A stretch of 64,000 bases of DNA, taken from Rhizobiaceae bacterium. Its GTDB lineage: Bacteria; Pseudomonadota; Alphaproteobacteria; Rhizobiales; Rhizobiaceae. The stretch lies in the NCBI GenBank assembly GCA_023953845.1, contig JAMLJC010000001.1, forward strand, positions 2,108,001 to 2,172,000, in the 5' to 3' direction. Both the position numbers and the translations under genes were made by a program. Of this stretch, positions 54,906 through 63,563 are shown one piece after another (the first letter of the stretch is position 1; each line of letters opens with the position of its first letter). The notes beneath the pieces are model-generated. The model was not told the origin of the DNA. It did no database searches and saw nothing but the letters and a program-made list of their open reading frames with translations.

Positions 54906-56072
54906 ATGGCGCGCGAAGCGGTGATCGTGGGTGTCGGCGACGTTCCATTGAAGGACGGCAAGGTCGTCGGCGGAGGTTCGGTGCTGCAGGTTCAGGCGCG
55001 CGCGGCCAAGGCGGCGCTCGACGATGCCCGCATACCGATGCGCGATGTCGACGGCCTGCTGGTGGCGGGACTGTGGGGGGTGCCCGGGCCGGGGCAACTC
55101 CCCACCGTTACGCTCGGCGAATACCTCGGCATCCACCCGCGTTTCGCCGACAGCACCAATATTGGCGGTTCGGCCTTCGAGGCGCATGTCGCCCATGCGG
55201 CGATGGCGATCGAGAAGGGCTCTTGCGACGTGGCGCTGATCGTCTACGGATCGGTGCAGAAGAGCGAGCGCAGCCGCACCCTCGGCGGACGCCCGCCGAT
55301 CCTAACCATGCAGTTCGAGAATGTCTGGGGCATTCCGCAGCCTGTCGGCGGTTATGCGCTCGCCGCGCGGCGCCACATGCACGAGTTCGGCACGACCGAG
55401 GAGCAACTCGCCGAGATCGCGGTGGCCACGCGCAATTGGGCCACGCTCAATCCGGCCGCGACGATGCGCGATCCGATCACGATCGACGACGTGATGAACT
55501 CGATGAAGATCTCCGATCCGCTGAAGCTGCTCGATTGCTGCCTCGTCACGGACGGCGCTGGCGCGATCGTGATGACGACCGCTGAAAACGCGCGCGCGCA
55601 CGGCGCGAAGTCGATCCATATCCGCGGCTATGGCGAGGCGCACACGCACTGGTCGATCGGCGCGATGCCGGATCTGGCCCGGCTGACGGCTGCGGAAATG
55701 TCGTCGCAACGCGCCTTCGAGATGGCGGGTGTCGGCCGCGACGCGATCGATGTCGTGGAGTGCTACGACTCCTTCACCATCACGGTGCTGATGACGCTGG
55801 AGGCGCTGGGCTTCTGCAAGCGCGGCGAGGGCGGCGCCTTCGTCTCCGGTCAGCGCACCGCGCCGGGCGGCGCCTTTCCGCTCAACACAAATGGCGGCGG
55901 CCTCTCCTACTGCCATCCCGGAATGTACGGCATGTTCCTGCTGATCGAGGCGGCGCGTCAGTTGCGCGGCGAGGCAGGCGAACGGCAGGTGGCGGATGTG
56001 AACACGGCGCTGGTCCATGGCACCGGCGGCACGCTGTCTTCCGGCGCGACCGTCATCCTGGCCAACAATTGA
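54906..56072 (+). CDS. SCP2/lipid-transfer-type thiolase (possible aldolase)
   Basis: A 388-residue thiolase-fold protein. In place of the usual nucleophilic Cys segment it has TNIGGSAFEAHVAHAAMAI, with no Cys; C-terminal motifs are VECYDSFTITVLMTLEALGF and NTNGGGLSYCHPGMYGMF. Lack of the N-terminal Cys is shared with Ltp2-type retro-aldolases of steroid side-chain degradation, which act with a DUF35 partner; the next gene encodes such a DUF35 protein. Retro-aldol cleavage is therefore as likely as thiolysis. Confidence 0.87.
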   Translation: MAREAVIVGVGDVPLKDGKVVGGGSVLQVQARAAKAALDDARIPMRDVDGLLVAGLWGVPGPGQLPTVTLGEYLGIHPRFADSTNIGGSAFEAHVAHAAMAIEKGSCDVALIVYGSVQKSERSRTLGGRPPILTMQFENVWGIPQPVGGYALAARRHMHEFGTTEEQLAEIAVATRNWATLNPAATMRDPITIDDVMNSMKISDPLKLLDCCLVTDGAGAIVMTTAENARAHGAKSIHIRGYGEAHTHWSIGAMPDLARLTAAEMSSQRAFEMAGVGRDAIDVVECYDSFTITVLMTLEALGFCKRGEGGAFVSGQRTAPGGAFPLNTNGGGLSYCHPGMYGMFLLIEAARQLRGEAGERQVADVNTALVHGTGGTLSSGATVILANN

Positions 56073-56083
56073 GGGGGGCTGCG

Positions 56084-56500
56084 ATGAGCGAGACCTACGA
56101 GAAGCCAAAGCCGGTCATCGATCCCGGCACGAGGCCGTTCTGGGATGCGGCGCGCGAGCATCGTCTGTCTATCCCGCGCTGCCGCGCCTGCGGGCAGCAC
56201 CATTTCTACCCGCGCGAGCTTTGCCCGCACTGCCATTCCGACGACATCGAATGGACCGACGCCAGCGGCAGGGGCGAGATCTACACCTACACCATCGCCC
56301 GCAAGCCCGCCGGTCCGGTCTTCGCCGCCGACGTCCCCTATGTCATCGCCCTGATCGCGCTGGACGAGGGGCCGCGCATGCTGACCAACATCGTCACCAA
56401 CGACGTCGAGCAGCTGCGGATCGGCGACCGCGTGTCCGTGAAATTCGATGATGTGACGCCCGAACTGACGCTGCCCAAATTCACGCTGGACAAGGACTGA
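56084..56500 (+). CDS. Zn-ribbon/OB-fold DUF35 protein
   Basis: A 138-residue protein with an N-terminal zinc ribbon (C-R-A-C-G at about residue 34 and C-P-H-C at about 47-50) and a C-terminal OB fold (GEIYTYTIARKPAGPVFAADVPYVIALIALDEGPRMLTNIV). DUF35 proteins bind acyl-CoA and are obligate partners of thiolase-like enzymes. Twelve bases downstream of the thiolase gene; GAGGGGGG precedes the ATG. Confidence 0.9.
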   Translation: MSETYEKPKPVIDPGTRPFWDAAREHRLSIPRCRACGQHHFYPRELCPHCHSDDIEWTDASGRGEIYTYTIARKPAGPVFAADVPYVIALIALDEGPRMLTNIVTNDVEQLRIGDRVSVKFDDVTPELTLPKFTLDKD

Positions 56501-56501
56501 G

Positions 56502-57737
56502 ATGAACACGGCGCTCATCCCGGAAGAGATTGTCCAGATCGGCGAAAGCCTGATCCGCTTCGTCGATCAGGAGATCGCGCCGATCGAGGCCGAAAACAGG
56601 GCGCTGCTGTCGTCCGACCGCACCATCTATGACGAACAGGGCCGCTTCACGCCCGCGATCGAGGCGCTGAAGCGCAGGGTGCGGATGAAATCCGCCAAGG
56701 CCGGCTTCTACACCATGTTCGGACCGGAAGAGATCGGCGGTGGCGGCCTGGGGCCGGTGGCGGCCGTCTATCTCAACGTGCTGCTTTCGGCGCATTGCGG
56801 GCCGGGGCGCACGCTGATTCATCCGGTGGTGATCCCGTCGCCTTTCACAAACGGCCTGTCGCCGGTGCTGACCGCGCTCGACCCCTCGTTGCGGGACCGT
56901 TATCTGCCGCCGCTCGGATCGGGCGACAAGACGCTTTGCTTCGGCCTCTCCGAACCGGATGCGGGCTCCGACATCTTCAACATGAAGACCCGTGCGGTGA
57001 AGGACGGCGACGAGTGGGTGATCACCGGCTCGAAACAATGGATCACCAACGGTCCCTATGCGGACTATGCGATGATCTTCGCCATCACGGATCAGGATCT
57101 CTTTGCCGCACGCAAGGGGGGCATCACCGGCTTCTTCGTGGATACGAGCTGGCCCGGATTCAAGGTAGTCTCGACCATTCCGATCATGGGAAATCTCGGG
57201 GCGGAGATCGGCATCCTGTCCTTCGACGGCTTGCGTGTGCCGGACAGCCATCGGCTGGGCGAACTGCATCAGGGGCTCAAGGTGGCGCTGCGCGGCGTCA
57301 ACAACGGCCGTCTCGGACTTTCCGCGACCTGCATCGGCATGGCGCGCTGGGCGCTCGTCCAGGCGCTCGAATATGCCAAGGTGCGCAGGACCTTCGGGCA
57401 GCCGATCGGCGAGCATCAGGCGGTGCAGATCCTGCTGGCCGACAGCGCGTCCGACATCTATTCGGCCGAGACCATGCTGGTCGATTGCGCGCTGAAGCTC
57501 GAGCGCGGCGAGAAGGCGCTGGCGGAGACCTCGATGGTGAAGCAGCATTGTACCGACGCCGCCAACCGGGTGTTCGACCGCTGCATGCAGGTGCATGGCG
57601 GCATGGGTCTCACCAACGAGTTGCGGCTGGAGGCAGGTTACCGCTTCACGCGTTCGATGCGCATTCCGGATGGCACCAGCGAGATCCAGCGCCGCACCGT
57701 CGCGCGCGAATTGCTGGTGAACGGGGTGAATTTCTGA
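56502..57737 (+). CDS. Acyl-CoA dehydrogenase (second of three)
   Basis: A 411-residue flavoenzyme with FGLSEPDAGSDIFNMKTRA, TGSKQWITNGPYADYAM, and QVHGGMGLTNELRLEAGYR. The canonical base motif reads RIPDGTSEIQRR, with Asp where Glu is usual, and no Glu at the alternative LCAD position (NNGRLG). Longer N terminus than the other two. Part of the operon under site 4. Confidence 0.9.
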   Translation: MNTALIPEEIVQIGESLIRFVDQEIAPIEAENRALLSSDRTIYDEQGRFTPAIEALKRRVRMKSAKAGFYTMFGPEEIGGGGLGPVAAVYLNVLLSAHCGPGRTLIHPVVIPSPFTNGLSPVLTALDPSLRDRYLPPLGSGDKTLCFGLSEPDAGSDIFNMKTRAVKDGDEWVITGSKQWITNGPYADYAMIFAITDQDLFAARKGGITGFFVDTSWPGFKVVSTIPIMGNLGAEIGILSFDGLRVPDSHRLGELHQGLKVALRGVNNGRLGLSATCIGMARWALVQALEYAKVRRTFGQPIGEHQAVQILLADSASDIYSAETMLVDCALKLERGEKALAETSMVKQHCTDAANRVFDRCMQVHGGMGLTNELRLEAGYRFTRSMRIPDGTSEIQRRTVARELLVNGVNF

Positions 57738-57745
57738 GCGAGCCC

Positions 57746-59854
57746 ATGACGCACGCAATGTCCGCAACCGGCCTCGACGCCCTGTTCCGCCCGCGCTCCG
57801 TGGCGATCCTCGGGGCGTCGGACGATCCGACCCGGATTTCCGGCCGCCCGGTCCGCTATCTGATCGAGGGCGGCTTCAAGGGGCCGATCTACCCGGTCAA
57901 CCCGAACCGGGACACGGTTCAGGGGCTGAAGGCGTACAAGTCGCTCGCCGACGTGCCGGAAACGCCTGACGTCGCGCTGCTCGCCGTGTCGGCGGGGCTG
58001 ACCGAACAGGCCGTGCGGGAATGTGCCGCCCGGGGCGTCCGGGCGGCGGTGATCTTCTCGGCCGGCTATGCCGAGAGCGGCGGCGAAGGGCTGGCGATCC
58101 AGAAGCGCATCACCGATATCGCGCGCTCCGGCGGCCTGCGTCTGCTGGGGCCGAACTGTCTCGGCGTCTTCAACCCGCAGACCGGCTTCTTCGGCACCTT
58201 CACCCAGTCGCTCGACAGGGAGATGCCGCATGCCGGTCCGCTCGGCATCGTCAGTCAGTCCGGCGCCTATGGCTCCCATATCGCCTATCTGGCGCGCCAG
58301 CGCGGCATCGGTATCAACTACTGGATCACCACCGGCAACGAGGCGGATGTCGATGTCGCCGAAAGCCTCGAATGGATGGCCGCGCAGCCGGACATCAAGG
58401 TCATCATGGCCTATGTCGAGGGCGTGCGTGACGGCGAGCGCTTCCGCCACGCTCTGGCGCTGGCGCAGAAGAACCGCAAGCCGGTCGTCATGATGAAGGT
58501 CGGACGCTCCGAGATCGGCGCGCGGGCGGCATCCTCCCACACCGCTTCGCTCGCCGGTTCGGACGCGATCTACGATGCGCTTTTCCGCCAGTACGGCGTG
58601 CACCGCGCCGCCACGACGGAAGAGCAGATCGATGTCGCCTATGCCTGTGCGCGCGGCATCTTCCCGTCCGGCAACAAGCTCGGCGTGGTCACCCTTTCGG
58701 GCGGCGCCGGCGTCCTGATTTCCGATGCCGCCGAGCGCTACGGCATGGATGTGGCTCCGATGCCGCCGGCCGCGCAGGAGGCGCTGAAGGCGCTGCTGCC
58801 GTTCGCCACCGTCACCAATCCGGTCGACACCACGGCGCAGGCGCTGAACGATATGACGCTGCTCGCGCGCAACATAGAGGTGATGCTCGACCAGGGCGGA
58901 TACGATGCGCTGATCGGCTTCTTCACCACGGTTCCGAACACGCGAACGCTCTCGGGGCCGCTGCGCGAGGCGATCGCCGGCGGCTGCGCGCGCTTTCCCG
59001 ACCGTCTGATAGCGCTGGAGATGGTGGCCGATCGGGACGTTGTGCGCGACTATGAACGCGCCGGCTTTCTTGTCTTTGAGGACGCCGACCGAGCGGTCGC
59101 CGCGCTTGCCGCGCTCGCGCGCTTCGGCCAGGCTTTCGGGCGGGCGGCGGAAATCCGCCCGGTCTCGCCCGCACCCTCGATTGGCACGGAAGCCCTGTCC
59201 GAACATGCCGCCAAGGCGCTTCTCGGCGCGGCCGGCGTGCCTTTCCTCGCCGAGCGGCTCGCAGCCGATGCCGGGGCCGCAGGGGATGCCGCCGACGCCA
59301 TTGGCTACCCGGTCGTGCTGAAGATCGTCTCCGCCCAGATCGAGCACAAGACCGAGATCGGCGGCGTCATCGTCAGCGTGGCCGACCGCTCCGGCGTCGA
59401 AAAAGGTTTTGCGACGCTGCTCGAACGCGCCGCGGCCCATCGCCCCGACGCCGCCATCGAGGGCGTTCTGGTCGCGCCGATGGCGAAGAAAGGCGTCGAG
59501 GTGATCGTCGGCGTGTCGCGCGATCCGGTCTTCGGACCGGCCGTCATGTTCGGCTTGGGCGGGGTGCATGTCGAGGTGCTGAAGGACGTGACGTTCCGTC
59601 TGGCGCCTTTTGGACGCGGCGAGGCGATGCGGATGATCGGCGAGATCCGCGGCCACGCCATGCTCGACGGCGTGCGCGGTGCCGCCCCGTCGGACGTCGA
59701 TGCGTTGGCCGATCTGCTGGTGAGGATTTCGGAATTCGCCGCCGCCCATCGCGACGACGTTGAGACAGTCGACCTCAACCCGGTGATTGCCCTGCCGAAG
59801 GGCGAAGGGGTGGTCGCGCTCGACGCGCTGGTGGTACCGCGGCATCCGGATTGA
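57746..59854 (+). CDS. ADP-forming acyl-CoA synthetase (acetate-CoA ligase family)
   Basis: A 702-residue single-chain NDP-forming CoA ligase. Order of domains: CoA-binding (residues 10-130, PRSVAILGASDDP), succinyl-CoA-synthetase-like flavodoxin domains (150-450) with the phosphohistidine in RAASSHTASLAGSD, and a C-terminal ATP-grasp domain (about 480-700; GYPVVLKIVSAQIEHKTEIGGV, ETVDLNPVIALPKG). Makes acyl-CoA plus ADP and phosphate, or the reverse. Last gene of the operon under site 4. Confidence 0.9.
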   Translation: MTHAMSATGLDALFRPRSVAILGASDDPTRISGRPVRYLIEGGFKGPIYPVNPNRDTVQGLKAYKSLADVPETPDVALLAVSAGLTEQAVRECAARGVRAAVIFSAGYAESGGEGLAIQKRITDIARSGGLRLLGPNCLGVFNPQTGFFGTFTQSLDREMPHAGPLGIVSQSGAYGSHIAYLARQRGIGINYWITTGNEADVDVAESLEWMAAQPDIKVIMAYVEGVRDGERFRHALALAQKNRKPVVMMKVGRSEIGARAASSHTASLAGSDAIYDALFRQYGVHRAATTEEQIDVAYACARGIFPSGNKLGVVTLSGGAGVLISDAAERYGMDVAPMPPAAQEALKALLPFATVTNPVDTTAQALNDMTLLARNIEVMLDQGGYDALIGFFTTVPNTRTLSGPLREAIAGGCARFPDRLIALEMVADRDVVRDYERAGFLVFEDADRAVAALAALARFGQAFGRAAEIRPVSPAPSIGTEALSEHAAKALLGAAGVPFLAERLAADAGAAGDAADAIGYPVVLKIVSAQIEHKTEIGGVIVSVADRSGVEKGFATLLERAAAHRPDAAIEGVLVAPMAKKGVEVIVGVSRDPVFGPAVMFGLGGVHVEVLKDVTFRLAPFGRGEAMRMIGEIRGHAMLDGVRGAAPSDVDALADLLVRISEFAAAHRDDVETVDLNPVIALPKGEGVVALDALVVPRHPD

Positions 59855-59895
59855 GATAAGGACGGGGCTGGCCTTTTGCTTGAGTCGGAATAATT

Positions 59896-59913
59896 TTCGA
59901 ACTATCGTTAGAA
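59896..59913. promoter_or_regulatory. Predicted regulon operator, site 5
   Basis: TTCGAACTATCGTTAGAA, 39 bases before the enoyl-CoA hydratase ATG, in the gap after the ADP-forming ligase gene. It defines a second long transcription unit running past the window end. Confidence 0.65.
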
Positions 59914-59951
59914 AAATCAGGCGCCGCATTGCGGACGTTTCGGAGGAACCC

Positions 59952-60752
59952 ATGGACGTCGATTACTCGGGCTACAAATATTTCCTCTTCGAGAAGGAGG
60001 ACCGCACCATGACGGTGACGATGAACCGGCCCGACCAGCTCAACGCCATGACCTGGGACATGCACGAGGAAAGCTCGCGGATCTTCTACGATCTCGGCAT
60101 GGATCATTCGATCGACGTGGTGATCCTTACCGGCGCCGGCCGCGCCTTCTCAGCCGGCGGCGACATCGTCGGCATGAAGATGATGTACGAGGACACCGAG
60201 ATGTTCGACCGCTCGATCAACGAGGCGAAGAAGGTCGTCTTCGGCATCCTCGACTGCGACAAGGTCATCATCGCCAAGGTGAACGGCGACGCGGTCGGAC
60301 TGGGCGCAACCATGGCGCTGTTCTGCGACATCATCTTCGCCGCCGATCACGCCCGCTTCGGCGACCCGCACGTGAAGGTCGGCCTTGCGGCCGGCGACGG
60401 CGGCGCGGTGATCTGGCCGCAGGCGATCGGCTACGCCAAGGCCAAGGAATACCTGCTCACCGGCGATCTCATCAATGCGAAGGACGCCGAGGCGATGGGC
60501 CTCATCAACCACGCCGTGCCTGCCGCCGAACTCGACGCGCGCGTCGACGCCTTCGCCAGGAAAATCGGCGGGGGCGCGATGAAGTCGATCAAGTATACCA
60601 AGACCGCCATCAACATCGGCCTGAAGCAACTCGCCCATTCGATGATGGACACCTGCATGGCATATGAGGCGCTGACCAATCGCAGCCAGGACCATCTCGA
60701 GGCCATCAACGCCTTCAGCGAGAAGCGGAAGCCGAAATTCACCGGCCTCTGA
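59952..60752 (+). CDS. Enoyl-CoA hydratase/isomerase (crotonase) family protein
   Basis: A 266-residue crotonase-fold enzyme. Oxyanion-hole segments LTGAGRAFSAGGDIVGM (about residues 58-74) and VNGDAVGLGATMALFCDIIFAADHARFGDPHVKVGLAAGDGGAVIWPQ. Full family length. GGAGGAA precedes the ATG at 59952. First gene after operator site 5. Hydratase versus isomerase or hydrolase activity cannot be settled by sequence alone. Confidence 0.92.
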   Translation: MDVDYSGYKYFLFEKEDRTMTVTMNRPDQLNAMTWDMHEESSRIFYDLGMDHSIDVVILTGAGRAFSAGGDIVGMKMMYEDTEMFDRSINEAKKVVFGILDCDKVIIAKVNGDAVGLGATMALFCDIIFAADHARFGDPHVKVGLAAGDGGAVIWPQAIGYAKAKEYLLTGDLINAKDAEAMGLINHAVPAAELDARVDAFARKIGGGAMKSIKYTKTAINIGLKQLAHSMMDTCMAYEALTNRSQDHLEAINAFSEKRKPKFTGL

Positions 60753-60789
60753 CGGACAAAGGGCGGGAGGCGGATCAGGGAGGCAGGAC

Positions 60790-61953
60790 ATGGATTTCGG
60801 CGAGCCCGAACATATCGGCATGCTCAGGGAAAGCGTGCGCCGCATGCTGGAGCGCCACGCCACCCGCGAGATGATGGCCAAGTGGGACGAGGAGGACAAG
60901 GTTCCACGCTCGCTCATGCAGCACATCACCGAACTCGGCGTCTGCGGCATGACCATCCCGGAGGAGTATGGCGGCACGGGCCGCGACATCCTCGGCGCCA
61001 TGGTCACGGTCGAGGAACTGTCGCGCCGCTCGATGGTGATCGGCACGCTCTATCTGATGAACGCCTGCTACGGCTCGATGAATATTCTCGCCTCGGGTAG
61101 CGACGGGCAGAAGCGCCGACTGCTGCCGAAGCTGGCCAATGGAGAACTGCTGTTCGCCTATGGTCTTTCGGAGCCCGACGTCGGCTCCGACCTCGCCAGC
61201 GTGAAGACACGCGCGGAGCGGCGTGGCGACAAGATCGTCATCAACGGCTACAAGCGCTGGTGCTCCGGCGCCGAGAATGCCGACTACATCTACGCGCTGG
61301 TGCGTTCGGGCGATCCGGAAGCACGCTACAGGAACCTTTCCCTCGTGCTGATCCCGCCGACGGCAAAAGGCGTGACGTTGACCCACATTCCGGCCATGGG
61401 CGCGCGGGGCCTCAACACCAACGACGTGACGCTCGACAATGTCGAGATCGGCATCGAGGACGTGATCGGCGGCGAGGCAGGCTGGAACCAGGGCTGGTCG
61501 AAGCTTGCCGGACCGGCGCTCGAGGTGGAGAAGCTCGAAGTCGCCGCCATGGCTCTCGGCATCGCGGCGCAGGCCGTGGATGACGCCTGGGAATACTCCC
61601 AGACACGCAGCCAGTTCGGCAAGCGCATCTGCTCGCACCAGTCGATCCGCCACATGCTGGCCGATGCCCAGACCAAGCTTGCCGCCGCCAGGCTCATGCT
61701 CTACCGGGGCTGCTGGTTCGCCGACAACAACCTGCCCTGCTCGGTCGAGACCTCGATGGCCAAGATGTTCGTCTGCGAGACCGGGCTGGACATCGTGCTC
61801 ACCTGCCAGAAGGTGATGGGCGCGTACGGCTATGCGAAAGGCTTCGACATGGAGCGCTATGTCCGCGACATGCTGCTGATGCCGATCATCGGCGGTGCGA
61901 CGGCCATACAGAAGAACAACATCGCCAACCGCATGGGCCTGCCGAAGGCATAG
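60790..61953 (+). CDS. Acyl-CoA dehydrogenase (third of three)
   Basis: A 387-residue flavoenzyme: YGLSEPDVGSDLASVKTRA, INGYKRWCSGAENADYIYALVR, and VMGAYGYAKGFDMERYVRDML. The canonical Glu-G-T motif reads IIGGATAIQKN, so the usual base is absent; ALEVEKLEVAAMA supplies a Glu near the alternative position. Three acyl-CoA dehydrogenases in one region suggest several rounds of oxidation or an alpha2beta2 enzyme. Confidence 0.92.
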   Translation: MDFGEPEHIGMLRESVRRMLERHATREMMAKWDEEDKVPRSLMQHITELGVCGMTIPEEYGGTGRDILGAMVTVEELSRRSMVIGTLYLMNACYGSMNILASGSDGQKRRLLPKLANGELLFAYGLSEPDVGSDLASVKTRAERRGDKIVINGYKRWCSGAENADYIYALVRSGDPEARYRNLSLVLIPPTAKGVTLTHIPAMGARGLNTNDVTLDNVEIGIEDVIGGEAGWNQGWSKLAGPALEVEKLEVAAMALGIAAQAVDDAWEYSQTRSQFGKRICSHQSIRHMLADAQTKLAAARLMLYRGCWFADNNLPCSVETSMAKMFVCETGLDIVLTCQKVMGAYGYAKGFDMERYVRDMLLMPIIGGATAIQKNNIANRMGLPKA

Positions 61954-61979
61954 GCCGAAGCGAACGGGGAGGGGACCAG

Positions 61980-63536
61980 ATGATCGAGACGGTCGGCGAC
62001 ATCATCCGCAACAACGCCTACAAGTTTCCGGACGAGATTGCCTACAGCTATCAGGGCCGCGTCGTCACCTTCGCCGAGCAGCTGGAGCGCGGCAACCGGC
62101 TGGCGTCGGCGCTCTGGCAGCGCGGCATACGCCGGCAGGACCGCGTCTCGATCCTGTCGCAGAACACCGTCGAATTCATGGAGTGCTACGCAGCCTGCGA
62201 GCTTGCAGGCTACATGGCCGCCACTGTCAACTGGCGTCTGGCGGCTCCGGAGATTTCCTACATCCTGAACGATTCGACGCCGCGCGTGCTGGTCTTCGAG
62301 GCGCAGTATGCGGCGACCGTCGACAGAATCCGCGACAAGCTGCCTTCCATAGAATTCTACCTGTGCTTCGGCGGCGAGGCGCCGGACTGGGCCGAGGACT
62401 ACGAGCAGTTCCTGCTGGGCGGCGATCAGGCCGGCGCGCCGACGCGACCGCGGCCCGATGAGATCATGCACCTCATCTACACGTCGGGCACGACCGGCCG
62501 GCCGAAGGGCGTGATGCGCACGCACAAGGCGGAGATCGCGACGGCCATCTTGATGGCGACGGAACTCGGCCTCATCGTTTCCGACAGGCTGCAACTGATG
62601 ATGCCGATCTTCCATGTCGGCGCGCGCTTCCTGCAGCTTGCAGTGCACATTCGCGGCGGCAGCGTGGTGCTGCATCACGATTTCAAGCCGGCGGAGATCG
62701 TCGAGACGATCGAGCGCGAGCGCGTCACCATGACCCATATGGCGCCGACCATGGTTCAGGCGGTGCTCAACGTACCCGGCATCGAGCAACGCGACCTGAA
62801 GTCGTTGCACACCATCTGCTACTCTGCCGCGCCGATGCCTGTGCCGCTCTTGAAGCGCGGGCTGAAGCTGCTCGGGCCGGTCTTCCTGCAGCTCTACGGC
62901 ATGACGGAGGGCGGCGGTACCACCCTGCACAAGCGGCAGCACAAGCCGGACGGCATGTCGGAGGAAGTGAAGCGCCTCGGTTCCATCGGGCAGGCTGCGC
63001 CCACCGTCGACATCCGCATCATCGACGAGGAGGGCAATGAGCTGCCGACCGGCCAGCCCGGGGAGATCCTGACGCGGACCGCCACGCATATGCTGGGCTA
63101 CTGGAACAATTCCGCCGCGACCATCGCCGCGCTGAAGGACGGTTGGTATCACACCGGCGACGTCGGCTATCTCGACGATCACGGCTTTCTCTATCTGGTC
63201 GACCGGAAGAAGGACATGATCATTTCCGGCGGCGAGAACATCTATTCGCGCGAGGTCGAGGAGGCGGTCGCCAGCCATCCGGCGGTGATGGATGTCGCTG
63301 TCATCGGCGTGAAGGATGAATACTGGGGCGAGACCGTGCGTGCCGTCTGCGTGCTCAATGCGGGGCAGACGGCTACCGAGAGTGAGCTGATCGAACACGC
63401 CAAGACGCAGATCGCCAGCTACAAGAAGCCGAAATCGGTGGTGTTCGTGGACGAACTGCCGCGCCTGCCGAGCGGCAAGATCAACAAGGTCGTCCTGCGC
63501 CAGACGCATGGCATGCCTGACGCGAAGACGAATTGA
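61980..63536 (+). CDS. AMP-forming acyl-CoA synthetase
   Basis: A 518-residue adenylating enzyme of the FadD/ACS superfamily: P-loop LIYTSGTTGRPKGVMRTH, LYGMTEGGGTT, GWYHTGDVGYLDDHGFLYLVDRKKDMIISGGENIYSREVEE, and the catalytic lysine in PSGKINKVVL. Activates a carboxylic acid to its CoA thioester at the cytoplasmic side. Under operator site 5 with the hydratase and third dehydrogenase. Confidence 0.93.
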   Translation: MIETVGDIIRNNAYKFPDEIAYSYQGRVVTFAEQLERGNRLASALWQRGIRRQDRVSILSQNTVEFMECYAACELAGYMAATVNWRLAAPEISYILNDSTPRVLVFEAQYAATVDRIRDKLPSIEFYLCFGGEAPDWAEDYEQFLLGGDQAGAPTRPRPDEIMHLIYTSGTTGRPKGVMRTHKAEIATAILMATELGLIVSDRLQLMMPIFHVGARFLQLAVHIRGGSVVLHHDFKPAEIVETIERERVTMTHMAPTMVQAVLNVPGIEQRDLKSLHTICYSAAPMPVPLLKRGLKLLGPVFLQLYGMTEGGGTTLHKRQHKPDGMSEEVKRLGSIGQAAPTVDIRIIDEEGNELPTGQPGEILTRTATHMLGYWNNSAATIAALKDGWYHTGDVGYLDDHGFLYLVDRKKDMIISGGENIYSREVEEAVASHPAVMDVAVIGVKDEYWGETVRAVCVLNAGQTATESELIEHAKTQIASYKKPKSVVFVDELPRLPSGKINKVVLRQTHGMPDAKTN

Positions 63537-63563
63537 TCGGCAAGGGCGGCAGGGAGGAATGCC

